Source of the DNA: Clostridia bacterium
GTDB lineage: Bacteria > Bacillota > Clostridia > Oscillospirales > Acutalibacteraceae
DNA: 6,630 nt
Reading direction: 5' to 3'
NCBI GenBank assembly: GCA_017382915.1
Contig: JAFNZJ010000068.1
Span: 1-6,630 of the forward strand
Shown: positions 5,900 to 6,630 of the stretch, piece after piece
Layout of the letters: each line of letters starts with the position of its first letter
Numbering within the stretch: position 1 is the stretch's first letter
The notes under the pieces: model-generated
Database searches by the model: none
What the model was told of the DNA's origin: nothing
Seen by the model: only the letters and a program-made list of their open reading frames with translations
Program-made: the position numbers and the translations under genes

Positions 5900-5931
5900 A
5901 AAAATCAGCCGCCGCAAAAAGCGACGGCTGA
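5900..5931 (-). terminator. Hairpin with short T-tract between ABC ATPase and isomerase genes
   Basis: The stem is 5905-5915 with 5921-5931 around a 5-nt loop. On the minus strand the single non-Watson-Crick position is a T-G (U-G) pair, whereas on the plus strand it is a C-A mismatch. The structure therefore fits minus-strand RNA. It is followed by only five T (complement of 5900-5904) and then, within 9 nt, the GGAGG site of the isomerase gene. It may be a full or leaky terminator or an RNA-processing or stabilising hairpin. Confidence 0.75.
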
Positions 5932-5943
5932 ACATTTTTAGTA

Positions 5944-6630
5944 TTAGTTACAAATGGTAACTTCGGTATCTTTATCAAAAAGATGAATGCGAGCGGGCTC
6001 AAGAGTAATCTTGATGGTGTCGCCGGGACGAGCAGTGTTTGAAGGATCAACACGAGCGTTGAGTGAATGACCTTCACTGTTCATATAAAGGTAGGTTTCA
6101 GCACCCATAAGCTCGGTAACTTCAACATTAGCCTCAACAATTCCTTCGGGGAATTTTGCAAGGTAATCTGCCTCATTATGAACATGCTCAGGACGGATAC
6201 CGATGATAACTTCCTTATCAACATAAGGTACAAGAGCGTCGTCCTTATTCTTTTCAGCAGGAAGCTTAATTTTATATTTAACACCTGCACGGGTTTTGGT
6301 ATCTTCAGAGCCGTACTCAACGAAGAAATCTTCACCCTCTTTAACAACCTTACCCTCAACAAAGTTCATTTGAGGTGAACCGATAAAGCCGGCAACGAAC
6401 ATATTGCAGGGCTTATCATAAAGGATTTGAGGTGCGTCGCACTGTTGGATAAGACCATCCTTCATAACTACAATACGGGTACCCATGGTCATAGCTTCGG
6501 TCTGGTCGTGGGTAACATAAATAAATGTAGTACCAAGTCTTTGATGGAGTTTTGAAATCTCGGTACGCATCTGTGCGCGAAGCTTAGCATCAAGGTTGGA
6601 AAGCGGCTCGTCAAGCAAGAATACCTTAGG
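5944..6630 (-). CDS. ABC transporter ATP-binding subunit, MalK/UgpC/MsmX type (N-terminus outside window)
   Basis: C-terminal 228 residues of a carbohydrate-importer ATPase that energises uptake together with membrane and binding subunits not in the window. The visible part opens in Walker B (VFLLDEP), then the D-loop SNLDAKLR and the switch-histidine region YVTHDQTEAMTMGTR. The typical sequence after it (GLIQQCDAPQILYDKPCNMFVAGFIGSPQMNF) leads to the C-terminal OB/TOBE-type regulatory domain with IGIRPEHV. Family members have about 360-380 residues, so about 140 N-terminal residues with Walker A and the LSGGQ signature lie beyond 6630. The frame is open to the edge, and a TTG at 6618 is only an internal leucine codon. 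Substrate cannot be told: such ATPases serve maltose, oligosaccharide or glycerol-phosphate importers, and MsmX-like ones are shared between systems. It ends 13 bp before the hairpin preceding the isomerase gene. Confidence 0.95.
   Translation of the reverse strand, partial: PKVFLLDEPLSNLDAKLRAQMRTEISKLHQRLGTTFIYVTHDQTEAMTMGTRIVVMKDGLIQQCDAPQILYDKPCNMFVAGFIGSPQMNFVEGKVVKEGEDFFVEYGSEDTKTRAGVKYKIKLPAEKNKDDALVPYVDKEVIIGIRPEHVHNEADYLAKFPEGIVEANVEVTELMGAETYLYMNSEGHSLNARVDPSNTARPGDTIKITLEPARIHLFDKDTEVTICN

Noticed and set aside
5882..5935. 18-residue N-terminal extension of the isomerase
   Set aside because: It would run through the hairpin and GGAGG site and would put charged residues before a standard lipoprotein signal peptide; the ATG at 5881 is better.
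6616..6618. TTG at 6618 as the true start of the ABC ATPase
   Set aside because: The codon lies inside Walker B (VFLLDEP) and the frame continues to the window edge, so the gene is cut by the window rather than starting there.

Overview
The window looks like a chromosomal segment of a low-to-moderate GC Gram-positive anaerobe of the Clostridia, possibly an Oscillospiraceae or Lachnospiraceae relative. This is judged from AGGAG-type ribosome binding sites, sigma-A promoters, intrinsic terminators, a CCA-encoding tRNA gene, lipoprotein signal peptides and a glutamate dehydrogenase that, from memory, closely resembles the Clostridium symbiosum enzyme. There are six protein genes (one cut by the right edge) and one tRNA gene. 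I see no mobile element, CRISPR array or phage gene.

Left part (1-650): a small XRE-type helix-turn-helix regulator on the minus strand, ending in a strong terminator, is divergent from a tRNA-Thr(CGT) gene on the plus strand. The tRNA has a near-consensus promoter and its own terminator. The regulator reading frame stays open backwards through the tRNA, but the ribosome binding site places its start at 462.

Middle left (648-3229): a minus-strand two-gene operon encodes a small DUF4358-type lipoprotein and, 2 bp later, a large U32-family protein with a DUF3656 domain, resembling the RNA hydroxylation factor RlhA. The U32 stop codon lies inside the T-tract of the convergent tRNA terminator. 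I see no minus-strand terminator before the regulator gene.

Intergenic region (3230-3816): this 587 bp AT-rich stretch separates the lipoprotein operon from divergent gdhA. It carries a promoter at each end, a 13-bp palindrome and, most strikingly, a cluster of DnaA-box-like nonamers arranged as two tandem pairs in mirror orientation. The outer members form a perfect 12-bp inverted repeat. This is the least explained part of the window.

Right part (3817-6630): gdhA (hexameric glutamate dehydrogenase, with residues suggesting NAD(H) preference) converges across a bidirectional terminator on a cyclophilin-type peptidylprolyl isomerase lipoprotein gene. Upstream of that gene on the same strand is the 3' part of a MalK/UgpC-type ABC ATPase gene. 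A hairpin with a short T-tract lies between these two, directly before the isomerase ribosome binding site. The genes appear to be mostly independent housekeeping units rather than one pathway.
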